DNA from: Nonomuraea rhodomycinica
GTDB taxonomy: Bacteria > Actinomycetota > Actinomycetes > Streptosporangiales > Streptosporangiaceae
Reading direction: 5' to 3'
Assembly: GCF_013363995.1 (NCBI RefSeq)
Contig: NZ_JABWGO010000006.1
Location: 101,385 to 165,384 of the forward strand
Length of the DNA: 64,000 nt
Below the pieces are notes generated by a model, which did not search any database, had not been told where the DNA came from, and worked only from the letters and a program-made list of their open reading frames with translations. This document shows positions 1-7,889 of this stretch, piece by piece (the stretch's first letter is position 1; every line of letters begins with the position of its first letter). The translations under genes and the position numbers were made by a program.

Positions 1-225
1 GGGCGCCCGCCGCCGCCACACCAGGGGCAGCGAGGCGCCGGCCGCGACCGCGTAGCCCCACCAGTCCCACGGGCGCCCGGTCGAGCTGACCCCGGTCAGG
101 AGCGGCCAGAGCTGTGCCAGCAGGATCACCGCGGTCAGCGCCGCGTCGACCCAGAGGGGCGGCAGCTCGGCCAGCCGCCGGCGCGCGGCCTCGACGAAGG
201 GCGGATACGACGGCGGGGAGGACAC
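1..225 (-). CDS. sensor histidine kinase, N-terminal part (cut by window edge)
   Basis: An open frame of 75 codons runs from a GTG at 225 off the left edge. It is a soluble start (SSPPSYPPF, then an Arg/Glu-rich helix) followed by membrane helices (VDAALTAVILLAQLWPLL; GYAVAAGASLPLVWRRRAP). This layout, ending in the LPLVWRRRAP turn, is what I know from the N-terminal membrane domain of actinobacterial NarL-type sensor kinases. The catalytic part lies outside the window, so the assignment rests on the sensor region only. No strong ribosome binding site precedes the GTG, so the start is uncertain. Confidence 0.6.
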   Translation of the reverse strand, partial: MSSPPSYPPFVEAARRRLAELPPLWVDAALTAVILLAQLWPLLTGVSSTGRPWDWWGYAVAAGASLPLVWRRRAP

Positions 226-358
226 GGCGTCCCAGTCTGCCGCATGTCCGGCAGGTCGCCTCGGCCGGCCTTCGCCGCGTACCAGCCGCCCCTTCCCGCG
301 TCCGAGCCGCTCCTTCCCGCGGCCGGCTTCTGCGCGGCCGGCTTCTGCGTGTCCGGCC

Positions 359-943
359 TCAGGCATGGGCGAGGGCGTGGCGCGGGGTCGCCGCACCGCG
401 GCGGGAGAGCTGCACGAACGAGACCAGCAGCAGAAGGGCGCCGGCCGGGATCAGGTCGCGGTCGATGAGCGGCAGCGTGAAGTCCAGGAACACGAGGACG
501 GGCGTCCAGGCCCGCGCCTGCCGCCGCACGGCGAGCTGGGTGACGAGCACGAACTGCGCGACGTAGAACAGGAACGGCCCGGCGTCGTAGACGGCCAGCG
601 ACACCCCCGGCACGGCCTTGACCTGGTCGAACAGCGGTCCCATGGCCGCGTGGTCGGCGGCAGTGAAGCCCACCGCGATGTCGACGGCGAACTGCGCGAA
701 CGCGCACGCGATGCCGGCCACACCCACGGCCACGGCCGTGGTGGCGAGCGCGTTGCGGTCCAGCCGCCGCCGCAGCTCCCAGAAGATGGGGACGAACAAC
801 ACCAGGGCCGCCATGAACGCCAGATGCCCGGTGGTCCAGGCCGGGCCGGGCCCCCTCTCGCCGTCGAACCCGTCGACGATGCGGATCACCCCGTACGCGA
901 AGATCAGCAGGGGGGCGGCGACGAAAGCGGTGCGGATGTTCAC
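359..943 (-). CDS. small integral membrane protein, function unknown
   Basis: 194 residues from a GTG start preceded by a GGAGG about 8 nt upstream. About six hydrophobic stretches are visible: residues 5-22, 42-55, 66-90, 115-140, 145-165 and 165-180. The C-terminus is short and basic. No catalytic motif is seen and I do not recognise the family with certainty. DUF4386-type actinobacterial proteins of six helices are a similar size. It lies downstream of the ferritin-like gene on the same strand, with a 166-bp gap, so it may have its own promoter. Confidence 0.7.
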   Translation of the reverse strand: MNIRTAFVAAPLLIFAYGVIRIVDGFDGERGPGPAWTTGHLAFMAALVLFVPIFWELRRRLDRNALATTAVAVGVAGIACAFAQFAVDIAVGFTAADHAAMGPLFDQVKAVPGVSLAVYDAGPFLFYVAQFVLVTQLAVRRQARAWTPVLVFLDFTLPLIDRDLIPAGALLLLVSFVQLSRRGAATPRHALAHA

Positions 944-1109
944 GGAGGGCCTCCAGGGGGCGTGGTGCTTACCCCGGTAATCCTCCGAGTTCGCTGGTCA
1001 GAGCGGATCGCCGCGACGAGCGATCCTCGATCTCACTCCTGGGAGGGAGTCTCTCGCCCGCACGACCGGTCCGCGTGGGTGAGGCCGGCGGGCGAGGGGC
1101 GGCGGCCCT

Positions 1110-1664
1110 TCAGAGCGGCGACGCCGGCGGGCCCTGGGGGATGCGTTCGAGCAGGCTCTGCATGTCGTCGGCATGCTCCTCCTCCTTGGCGAGCAGCTCC
1201 TCGAACACCCGCCGCGTCGTGATGTCGCGCTCGCCCAGCCACTGGATGATCTCCGTGTACGTGGCCACGGCGACCCGCTCGGCCACGAGATCTTCCTTGA
1301 TCATGTCGATGAGCCCGCGGCTGGCGTCGTACTGGGAGTGGGCGCGCGCGGTGAGCGTGTCGGGGTTGAAGTCCGGCTCGCCGCCGAGCTGGACGATCCG
1401 GGCCGCGAGCTTGTCCGCGTGCTCCTGCTCCTCGCCGGCGTGCTCCAGGAACTCCTGCGCGACGGACTCCGACTGGATCCCGGAGGCGGTGTAGTAGTGG
1501 CGCTTGTAGCGCAGCACGCACACCAGCTCGGTGGCCAGGGCCTCGTTGCACACCTGGATCACGCGCTCCAGGTCGGCGCCGTACGCGTCGGTGATGGGAC
1601 CCTTGTCGATCTCCGCGCGGGCCCGTTCACGGATGGTGGTGATGTCGGTCAGGAACTCAGCCAT
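1110..1664 (-). CDS. bacterioferritin/ferritin-like di-iron protein
   Basis: 184 residues, all helical in pattern. Four ferritin-type iron-ligand segments are visible: EALATELVC near residue 41, EHAGEEQEHAD near 74, EDLVAERVA near 124, and EELLAKEEEHAD near 155. The two ExxH-like pairs (EEQEH, EEEEH) and the order are as in bacterioferritin and related ferritin-like proteins, which oxidise and store iron or protect DNA from oxidative damage. The start ATG has GGGAG just upstream. Length suits a bacterioferritin subunit. A heme-ligand methionine is not obvious, so this may be a heme-free relative. Confidence 0.85.
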   Translation of the reverse strand: MAEFLTDITTIRERARAEIDKGPITDAYGADLERVIQVCNEALATELVCVLRYKRHYYTASGIQSESVAQEFLEHAGEEQEHADKLAARIVQLGGEPDFNPDTLTARAHSQYDASRGLIDMIKEDLVAERVAVATYTEIIQWLGERDITTRRVFEELLAKEEEHADDMQSLLERIPQGPPASPL

Positions 1665-1751
1665 GGGCTCCCTATGCCCACAGGACGGGTGAAGACTCGC
1701 CCCGCCGCAGGTGGAAGCGGGTGTCTCGGGCCGGCGGCGGCGTACGGGCGA

Positions 1752-2561
1752 TCAGCGGAAGAACTCGGTGAGGACGGGGGCGAGGGCCGCGGTCTTGACC
1801 AGGTGGGTCTGCCCCTCCAGGGTGCGATGGCGGGCCGCGGGCAGCGTCCCGGCCAGCGCCCGGACGCCGTTGCGCATCCACGCGGGGCTCTTGCCGCCGT
1901 CGATCACCAGCGTGGGCACAGTGACGCCCGCCCAGGACCCCGCCGGGAGCGGCTCGCCCCGCTCGTACGCCGTGACGAACGCGGCGTCGTACGCCAGCGT
2001 GTGCGCCACGGCCTTCAGCCCCGACCAGTTCGGCATGAACCGCATCATCGCCACCATGACGGCCGGCAACCCGACGGCCGAGCGCATGAAGTAGCGGACC
2101 GCCTCGGCGCGGCGCCCGGCGCCGACCAGCTCCCGCAGGCGCTCCTGGTAGTCGGCCGGGATCGGCGGCCGTGAGCCGTCCACGATGAACGGCGGCTCGT
2201 ACACCGCGAGCCTGGCCACCGGCACGCCCGCCTCGGCGGCGGCGAGGGCCAGGGCCGCTCCGGAGGAGATGCCGTACAGGCGCACGTCGCCGCCCGCCTC
2301 CTCCACCAGCGCGGCCAGGTCGTCGATCTCGCGCCGCGGGTCGATCGCCGACCCGGCGGCCGGGGGAGTGTCGCCGCTGTCGCCGCGTCCCCGGCGGTCG
2401 TAGGTGTAGACGGTGAAGTCGCGGGCGAGCGCCTCGGCCAGCGCGGTGTTGGGGCCGGCGGCGCGGTGGCAGAGCGCTCCGTCCACGAGCACGACGGGCG
2501 GGCCCTGGCCGACGCGGGTGTAGGCGATCGCGGTGCCGTCGCTGGAAACGACCTTGTTCAT
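1752..2561 (-). CDS. alpha/beta hydrolase
   Basis: 269 residues from the ATG at 2561, which follows a good GAGGAGG site. The open frame extends further upstream, but that part is low-complexity and has no better start. Alpha/beta-hydrolase marks are the YDRRGRGDSGD turn, the nucleophile elbow GISSG near residue 98, an acid in VIDGG, and a late histidine in EGQTHLVK. It probably cleaves an ester or related bond; the substrate cannot be told from sequence. A perfect hyphenated palindrome overlaps a TTGACA box 46-51 nt upstream (see the regulatory entry), so a repressor probably controls it. Confidence 0.85.
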   Translation of the reverse strand: MNKVVSSDGTAIAYTRVGQGPPVVLVDGALCHRAAGPNTALAEALARDFTVYTYDRRGRGDSGDTPPAAGSAIDPRREIDDLAALVEEAGGDVRLYGISSGAALALAAAEAGVPVARLAVYEPPFIVDGSRPPIPADYQERLRELVGAGRRAEAVRYFMRSAVGLPAVMVAMMRFMPNWSGLKAVAHTLAYDAAFVTAYERGEPLPAGSWAGVTVPTLVIDGGKSPAWMRNGVRALAGTLPAARHRTLEGQTHLVKTAALAPVLTEFFR

Positions 2562-2594
2562 GACTACCTCCTCAGGTGCGTCGAGCGTCTCACC

Positions 2595-2610
2595 GACAAA
2601 AATATTTGTC
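2595..2610. promoter_or_regulatory. GACAAA-4-TTTGTC palindrome overlapping a -35 box
   Basis: A perfect 6-4-6 inverted repeat in an AT-rich patch, 34 nt upstream of the alpha/beta-hydrolase start. The minus-strand hexamer TTGACA (2612-2607) overlaps its edge, so a bound dimer would block RNA polymerase. The matching -10 is poor. No regulator gene adjoins it. It could be a TetR- or MarR-type operator; the partner is unknown. Confidence 0.45.
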
Positions 2611-2982
2611 AAGCCTGGAGCTGGGGCGACGCCCGCCGCGGTCCCGCGGGAGGGTTCGCGTGAGGGATGCGCGCGGACGGGCGAGGGAGCGCACGTATCC
2701 GGCCCGTCATGTGCGTCCGGGGAGGCGTCGCGCGAGGCGGTCCGCGCGCATGTCCGGCCGTACCCCGGCGACGACCCGGGGGCGATAGCCGCGCGGCCGT
2801 GTATAACGAACACCATTGGCGCGCAAAAACATTCTTCAAGTCGCGCCTAATCGCCTCCCCGGAGGGTCGGAGCGAGTGCGGAACCCCAGGTGGAGGCGGG
2901 TCTCGCGGCTAAACCGGGGCCGAAGTATGGAATGGCGCCCGGATCTTTGCTGGCGATTTACCGCTGCCAAGCAACCGGCTAT

Positions 2983-3003
2983 TTGACCGGGCCTCCCGGT
3001 CAA
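2983..3003. promoter_or_regulatory. 9-bp inverted repeat with 3-nt loop
   Basis: TTGACCGGG and CCCGGTCAA face each other around CCT, about 95 nt before the small-peptide gene. There is no T-run, so an operator or an RNA hairpin in the leader is as likely as a terminator. Its place between two divergent units fits a control site for the peptide/exporter unit. Confidence 0.35.
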
Positions 3004-3097
3004 GTCTGATTTGCTCTCCGCGATAAGTGGTGATTTATCGTCTTATGGGTGGTACGGTCCCGTTTGACAGTGAAAGTCCAACTCGGGGGAGGGGACT

Positions 3098-3253
3098 ATG
3101 GGCACCACAAATGGATTCCGGCAGGGCTGGGGGCCGTGCTGGAGGCGTCGTCGCTGCGGTTGGGGCGGCGGCTGTGGATGGCGCCGGCGCTGGGGCGGCT
3201 GCGGCTGGGGTGGCTGCGGCGGCGGCTGGGGCGGCGGAGGTTGGTGGTGGTAA
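3098..3253 (+). CDS. 51-residue Gly/Trp/Cys/Arg-rich peptide, candidate RiPP precursor or secreted antimicrobial peptide
   Basis: An ATG at 3098 sits 3-12 nt after a long purine tract (GGGGGAGGGGA). The 51-codon frame ends in TAA at 3253. The first ten residues (MGTTNGFRQG) are ordinary. The rest is almost only Gly, Trp, Arg and Cys: ten Trp, five Cys (positions 14, 20, 26, 35, 40), Arg runs at 16-19 and 29-31, and a WWW end. Spacing is regular, as in C-G-W-G-G-G-C and C-G-W-G-G-C. A 13-bp hairpin follows, then an ABC exporter. Small precursor, hairpin, exporter is the usual layout of ribosomal peptide operons. No modifying enzyme is seen next to it, and no classical signal peptide. Chance translation of GC-rich DNA is the main alternative. 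Confidence 0.6.
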   Translation: MGTTNGFRQGWGPCWRRRRCGWGGGCGWRRRWGGCGWGGCGGGWGGGGWWW

Positions 3254-5052
3254 ATCCACCTGAGAGCCGGCGGGTCTCCCGCCGGCTCTCCCTCTCGCCC
3301 GGGGGCCGAACGGTCCGCCCCACGCTCGCGCCGGCGGTGACCATCCGCCGGACGTTCCGCGAGTTCTGGCCGGGTACACGGGGACTGCGCCGGCTCTTCG
3401 TGGCCGGCACGGTCCTCGCCATCCTGGCGGCGGTCTGCGAGGTCGCCGCGATCGCGCTGTTCGGCCACATCACCGACAAGGTGCTCACCACCCGCGTGCT
3501 GTCCGCCTTCTGGGCGCCGGCGCTCGCCTGGCTGGCCCTCGCGGTGGTGGCCGGAGTCATGTCGTTCGGCGGGTCGTACGTCACCGCGCTCGGCGCCGAA
3601 CGCTTCCTGCTCAGCCTGCGCGACCGGGTGTTCGCCCACGTCCAGACACTGTCACCCGACTTCTTCGAGAGCCGGCGCCTCGGCGACCTGATGGCCCGGC
3701 TGACCGACGACATCGAGGCCATCGAGCAGCTCGTCGGCTCCGGCCTGGTCAAGGTGCTCACCACGGTCGTCAGCGTGGTCTTCTTCGCCGGCGCGGCGTT
3801 CTTCATCCGGTGGGACCTCGCGCTCGTCACGCTGGCGCTGGTCCCGGCGTTCCTGCTGGTGTCGAAGATGTTCGCCGCGCGCTTCCGCGTGGCCGCCGCC
3901 AACGAGCGGCTCAGCAACGGCGCCATGAACAGCGTCATCGAGGAGAGCCTGGCCAACCAGGCGCTCGTCCAGGCCTACAACCGGCAGACCACCGAGTCGC
4001 GCCGGCTGCACCGCGAGGGCCGCGGCTGGCTGCGCGCCAACATGTGGCAGGCCCGGCTGTCCGGCCTGTACGGCCCGATGGTGCAGGTCCTGCAGACCAT
4101 CTGCATGGTCGTCATCCTCGGCGTCGGCGCCTGGGAGATCGCCGAGGGCCGGCTGACGATCGGCGGGCTGCTCGCCTTCGCCGCGTACCTGGGACTGCTC
4201 TACCCGGCCGTGCAGAGCCTGGGGGAGATCGCCCTGACCGTGTCCGAGGCGGCGGCCGGATCCGACCGCGTCATGGAGATCCTCGACTCCCGGCCCAACG
4301 TGAACGACCGCGCCACCGCACTGACCCTGGTGTCGCGCAGCCACGGGCGGATCGAGTTCGAGGACGTCGGCTTCACCTACCCGGGCCGCCACCGGCCGAC
4401 GCTGCGGCACCTGTCGCTCACCGCCGAGCCGGGCGAGCTGATCGTCTGCACCGGGCCCAGCGGGGCGGGCAAGTCCACGCTGGCCAAGCTGCTGCTGAGG
4501 TTCTACGATCCCGACCAGGGCCGGATCCTGCTCGACGGCGTCGACATCCGCGACCTGACCCGGGCCTCCCTGCGCGAGGCCATCACGATCCTGCACCAGG
4601 AGAGCATGCTGTTCTCCGGCAGCGTGCGGGAGAACATCGCCTACGGCCGTCCCGGCGCCACGTTCGACGAGGTGGTCAAGGCCGCCGTCCTCGCCGGGGC
4701 GCACGAGTTCATCACCGCGCTGCCCCGCGGGTACGACACGCCGGTCGGCCAGCGCGGCCGGCAACTGTCCGGTGGCCAGCGGCAGCGCATCGCCATCGCC
4801 CGCGCCCTCGTGCGCGACGCGCCCGTGCTCGTCCTCGACGAGCCGATGACCGGGCTCGACGAGGTCACGGCCGCCCGCGTCATGGAGCCGCTGCGACGGC
4901 TCATGACCGGGCGCACCACGATCCTCATCACGCACGACCTGCGGCACGTGCCGGAGGGGGCCCGCACGATCGTGCTCGAACCGCTGCGCTCCCAGGCCCG
5001 CATCCGCCTCAAGCGCCTCGGGGCCCGGCTCGCGGCCGGCGCCGGCGTCTGA
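3247..5052 (+). CDS. ABC exporter, fused membrane and ATPase domains
   Basis: A type IV half-transporter with six membrane helices in the first two thirds and the ATPase behind them. Visible motifs are Walker A GPSGAGKST, Q-loop HQES, signature LSGGQRQR, Walker B VLVLDEP and switch histidine ITHDLRH. No C39 peptidase domain precedes the helices. The start is uncertain. GTG 3247 has GGAGG 6 nt upstream inside the peptide gene and overlaps its stop, which suggests coupling. GTG 3337 lies closer to the conserved start (TIRRTFREFWPG) but lacks a ribosome site. Earlier in-frame starts would overlap the peptide gene. The likely cargo is the peptide encoded just upstream; lipid or drug export remains possible. 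Confidence 0.9.
   Translation: MVNPPESRRVSRRLSLSPGGRTVRPTLAPAVTIRRTFREFWPGTRGLRRLFVAGTVLAILAAVCEVAAIALFGHITDKVLTTRVLSAFWAPALAWLALAVVAGVMSFGGSYVTALGAERFLLSLRDRVFAHVQTLSPDFFESRRLGDLMARLTDDIEAIEQLVGSGLVKVLTTVVSVVFFAGAAFFIRWDLALVTLALVPAFLLVSKMFAARFRVAAANERLSNGAMNSVIEESLANQALVQAYNRQTTESRRLHREGRGWLRANMWQARLSGLYGPMVQVLQTICMVVILGVGAWEIAEGRLTIGGLLAFAAYLGLLYPAVQSLGEIALTVSEAAAGSDRVMEILDSRPNVNDRATALTLVSRSHGRIEFEDVGFTYPGRHRPTLRHLSLTAEPGELIVCTGPSGAGKSTLAKLLLRFYDPDQGRILLDGVDIRDLTRASLREAITILHQESMLFSGSVRENIAYGRPGATFDEVVKAAVLAGAHEFITALPRGYDTPVGQRGRQLSGGQRQRIAIARALVRDAPVLVLDEPMTGLDEVTAARVMEPLRRLMTGRTTILITHDLRHVPEGARTIVLEPLRSQARIRLKRLGARLAAGAGV
3262..3290 (+). terminator. 13-bp hairpin after the peptide gene (terminator or attenuator)
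   Basis: GAGAGCCGGCGGG and CCCGCCGGCTCTC pair perfectly around a TCT loop, 8 nt after the peptide stop codon. There is no T-run. In lantibiotic-type operons a hairpin here lets the precursor be made in excess over the downstream transport genes. The same role fits this site. Confidence 0.7.
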
Positions 5053-5123
5053 GTCACCATGGTCCCGCCGCATCACGCCGGTGCGGCGGGGCAGGCGGGA
5101 CGTGAGGCGGGCAGGTGGTACGG

Positions 5124-5939
5124 ATGACGAAGAACTCCGGGAAGCTGAGACGCAAGCCGTACGAGGAGGAGCTCCTGCGGCTGCAGGGCGAGCTCGTCAA
5201 GCTCCAGGAATGGGTGCGCGACGAGGGACGGCGGGTCGTCGTCATCTTCGAAGGGCGCGACGCCGCCGGCAAGGGCGGCACGATCAAGCGCGTCGCCGAG
5301 TACCTCAACCCCCGCGTCGCGCGCATCGTCGCCCTGCCCGCGCCCACCGAGCGCGAGCGGACGCAGTGGTACTTCCAGCGCTACGTCGACCACCTGCCCG
5401 CCGCCGGGCAGATCGTGCTGTTCGACCGCAGCTGGTACAACCGGGCCGGTGTCGAGCGGGTCATGGGCTTCTGCACGCAGGAGGAGTACACCCGCTTCCT
5501 CCACCAGTGCCCCATCTTCGAGCGGCTGCTGGTGGAGGACGGGATCCTGCTGCGCAAGTACTGGTTCTCCGTCAGCGACGCCGAGCAGGAGCGCCGCTTC
5601 CGCGACCGGCTGGAGGACCCGATGCGGCGCTGGAAGCTGTCCGAGATGGACCTGCAGTCGTTCATCCGCTGGGAGGAGTACTCCCGGGCCAAGGACGAGA
5701 TGCTCGTCCACACCCACATCCCGGAGGCGCCCTGGCACGAGGTGGACAGCGACGACAAGCGGCGGGCCCGGATCAACATGATCGCCCACCTGCTGTCGTC
5801 GATCCCGTACCGCGAGGTGGACCGGCCGTCGCTCGCCATCCCGGCCCGGCCGCCGGAGACGGGGTACCGGCGGATGGCCCGCATGGACATCTCCGTACCC
5901 GACGCGGCGTCCGGCCTGCCGGTGAAGGGCGCGACGTGA
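5124..5939 (+). CDS. ppk2: polyphosphate kinase 2 family protein
   Basis: About 271 residues from ATG 5124, with AGGTGG 5 nt upstream; GTG 5115 in the same frame is an alternative. PPK2 marks are Walker A GRDAAGKGGT, the RTQWYFQRYV segment, Walker B FDRSWYNRAGVERVMGF, and the later KYWFSVS, RRWKLS and DDKRRARIN blocks. PPK2 enzymes move phosphate between polyphosphate and nucleotides. Length is that of a one-domain PPK2, and the sequence from PYEEELLRLQ onward is typical. It shares its stop with the start of the next gene, so both are probably one transcript. Confidence 0.92.
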   Translation: MTKNSGKLRRKPYEEELLRLQGELVKLQEWVRDEGRRVVVIFEGRDAAGKGGTIKRVAEYLNPRVARIVALPAPTERERTQWYFQRYVDHLPAAGQIVLFDRSWYNRAGVERVMGFCTQEEYTRFLHQCPIFERLLVEDGILLRKYWFSVSDAEQERRFRDRLEDPMRRWKLSEMDLQSFIRWEEYSRAKDEMLVHTHIPEAPWHEVDSDDKRRARINMIAHLLSSIPYREVDRPSLAIPARPPETGYRRMARMDISVPDAASGLPVKGAT

Positions 5940-6589
5940 ACCAGGCGCTCCGGGTGCACGTGGGCGGCGGTGTCCGGCTGGACGCCGACCTCGCCCTTCC
6001 GCCCGGCCCGGCGGGTCGGCCCCACGGGCTGGTGCTGTTCGCCCACGGCAGCGGCAGCAGCCGCCACAGCCCGCGCAACCGGCACGTCGCCGAGCGGCTG
6101 CGGGCGGCCGGCCTGGCCACCCTGCTCGCCGACCTCCTCACCCTGGAGGAGGAGCGGGAGGACGCGGTGACGCGGGAGCTGCGGTTCGACATCGGCCTGC
6201 TGGCGCGGCGGCTGGAGGCGCTGAGCGACTGGGCGCAGACCGACGCCCGTACCGAGGGGCTGCCGACCGGGCTCTTCGGCGCCAGCACGGGCGCGGCGGC
6301 GGCCCTCGTCACCGCCGCGTCCCTGCCGGACAGGGTGCACGCGGTGGTCTCGCGCGGCGGCCGGCCCGACCTCGCGGGGGAGCGCCTCGGGCGCGTACGC
6401 CAGCCCACGCTGCTGATCGTCGGCGGCGCCGACCCGCTGGTCCTCGACCTCAACCGTCAGGCGATGGAACGGCTGGCGGGGGAGAAGCGGCTGGAGATCG
6501 TGCCGGGGGCGACGCACCTGTTCGAGGAGCCCGGCGCCCTGGACGAGGTGGCCCGCCTGGCCACGGCCTGGTTCAGCGCGTACCTGTAG
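5936..6589 (+). CDS. dienelactone hydrolase-like alpha/beta hydrolase
   Basis: 217 residues from a GTG that overlaps the ppk2 stop (GTGA). The frame shows an oxyanion loop FAHGSGSSRHSPRN, nucleophile elbow FGASTGAAAA, acid loop GGADPLVLDLN and catalytic histidine in GATHLFEE. This order is that of the dienelactone hydrolase/alpha-beta hydrolase family, usually cytosolic. In actinobacteria such genes often sit beside phosphoribosyltransferase or stress genes. The coupling with ppk2 hints at a shared stress or starvation role, but the substrate is unknown. Confidence 0.88.
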   Translation: MNQALRVHVGGGVRLDADLALPPGPAGRPHGLVLFAHGSGSSRHSPRNRHVAERLRAAGLATLLADLLTLEEEREDAVTRELRFDIGLLARRLEALSDWAQTDARTEGLPTGLFGASTGAAAALVTAASLPDRVHAVVSRGGRPDLAGERLGRVRQPTLLIVGGADPLVLDLNRQAMERLAGEKRLEIVPGATHLFEEPGALDEVARLATAWFSAYL

Positions 6590-6593
6590 CCGC

Positions 6594-7031
6594 TCACGTA
6601 GCGGGAAGAGCGGTCGCCAGCAGCACGACCGCGACCGACCCGACCAGCCCGGCCAGCGCCGTCGCCCGCGCGAACACCGCCCGCCCCGCCACGCTGGCCC
6701 ACCCGTGCAGCGCGGCCGCCACCATGACCAGGCCGAACACCAGCAGCTTGGCCGCGAGGACCCGCCCGTACCCCGGCTCGGCCAGCGACCCCCAGGTGAC
6801 GCCCTTGTGCGCGGCGATGGCCACGCCCGTGGCGATCTGCACCGGCAGGAACACCGCCACGGTGAACACCCCGAACCGCTGGCCCACCGCCTTCAGCAGC
6901 CCGCCCCGCCGCTCCTCGTCCAGCAGGCGCCGCGCCAGCGGCAGCACCACCAGCGACACGGTGAGCTGCCCGCCCACCCACAGCGCGGCCGACAGCACGT
7001 GCAGGAACCGGACCACCGTCCACCAGGTCAT
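6594..7031 (-). CDS. CopD-like four-helix membrane protein
   Basis: 145 residues from ATG 7031, with a G-rich ribosome site (GGGGGTG) upstream. Four membrane helices are clear. The first has the RFLHVLSAALWVGGQL pattern with a histidine and a Trp-Val-Gly-Gly turn, known from CopD and related copper or heme-handling membrane proteins. It is shorter than full CopD, so this is a one-module relative. It lies 14 nt after the DUF1275 gene, most likely in one operon. A short CCGCT/AGCGG inverted repeat marks the meeting point with the convergent hydrolase gene. Confidence 0.75.
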   Translation of the reverse strand: MTWWTVVRFLHVLSAALWVGGQLTVSLVVLPLARRLLDEERRGGLLKAVGQRFGVFTVAVFLPVQIATGVAIAAHKGVTWGSLAEPGYGRVLAAKLLVFGLVMVAAALHGWASVAGRAVFARATALAGLVGSVAVVLLATALPAT

Positions 7032-7045
7032 GCCGCACCCCCGTC

Positions 7046-7711
7046 TCATGGCCGACGTCGCGACAGGTAAGCGTACGCGCCGCCGGTGGCGGCCTGGATG
7101 CCGGTGGCCGCCACCAGCGCGACGCCCGGCCCCCAGCGCAGGATCAGCCACGCGCCGCCGCCCGCGCCCGCCAGCAGCAGCAGGACGGCCCCGAGCCGCC
7201 GCCCCCACCCGGCCCCGTCGCCCCCGGCCAGCGCGGAGCGCGCGCCGAGCGCGGCCAGCGTGCTGGTGATCACGGTGGTGGTGATGTCCGACACCCCCGC
7301 GAGCCGGATGCTCGCCGTGCGCAGCCCCATCGCCAGCCCCAGCAGGCCGATCGCCGCGAACCGGCGTCCCGGCGTGAGCCCGGCGAACGCCACGGCGGTG
7401 GCCGCCACCAGCAGCACGGACTCCACGACCAGCGCCGGCACCGGCGGGCGCGGCACGGCCCCGGCCAGCCGCCCGGACACCACCGTCCCGGCGACGAACC
7501 CCGCCAACGCCACCAGGCAACCCGGGGTGGAGAAGTCCGGCGAGCCGCCGAGAGCCATGCCGAGAACGACGACGTTCCCCGTCATGTTGGCCACGAAGAC
7601 GTGCCCGAGGCCCAGAAAGGAGACGGCGTCCAGGATGCCGCTCACCAGCGTCAACGACAGCGGCAGCACCGCCCGCCCGGCCCGCGGCTCCTCCCGGCCC
7701 ACCCGCCTCAC
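7046..7711 (-). CDS. YoaK/DUF1275 family membrane protein
   Basis: 221 residues from a GTG with GAGGGGCGGGG upstream. Family marks are SGILDAVSFLGLGHVFVANMTGN early and GLRTASIRLAGVSDITTTVITSTL in the middle, with about six membrane helices. Members of DUF1275 are predicted permeases of unknown cargo. Length is as usual for the family. It is followed closely by the CopD-like gene. Confidence 0.9.
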   Translation of the reverse strand: MRRVGREEPRAGRAVLPLSLTLVSGILDAVSFLGLGHVFVANMTGNVVVLGMALGGSPDFSTPGCLVALAGFVAGTVVSGRLAGAVPRPPVPALVVESVLLVAATAVAFAGLTPGRRFAAIGLLGLAMGLRTASIRLAGVSDITTTVITSTLAALGARSALAGGDGAGWGRRLGAVLLLLAGAGGGAWLILRWGPGVALVAATGIQAATGGAYAYLSRRRP

Positions 7712-7781
7712 CCCCGCCCCTCACGGTACGGACGGCACCCCCCGGACACGGCGAACGCCACGAACGCGATGAACGCCGTCA

Positions 7782-7889
7782 CCCCGACGCGGTGATGACC
7801 TCGACGGTCACGCCGACGCGGTGATGACCTCGACGGTCACGCCGACGCGGTGATGACCTCGACGGTCACGCCGACGCGGTGATGACCTC
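7782..7889. repeat. 29-bp tandem repeat, nearly four copies
   Basis: The unit CGCCGACGCGGTGATGACCT plus nine further bases recurs at 7811, 7840 and 7869 with a slightly different first copy from about 7782. The copy nearest the HAD gene codes its last residues and stop (EVITASA-stop on the minus strand). The other copies repeat that tail downstream of the gene. The 29-bp period breaks the frame, so copies cannot extend the protein. Confidence 0.85.

Larger units (their letters stand above)
2562..3097. other. intergenic region, AT-rich patches, no gene seen
   Basis: 536 bp between divergent genes. It contains the palindrome above, AT-rich patches at about 2800-2860 and 2900-3060, and a 9-bp inverted repeat (TTGACCGGG/CCCGGTCAA, 2983-3003). 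The open frames here are GC-driven noise. It most likely carries the promoter of the peptide gene at 3098. Confidence 0.5.

Noticed and set aside
3049..3246. ABC exporter start at 3049
   Set aside because: It would overlap the whole peptide gene, and the added 66 residues are Leu/Arg noise caused by the GC-rich peptide coding DNA.
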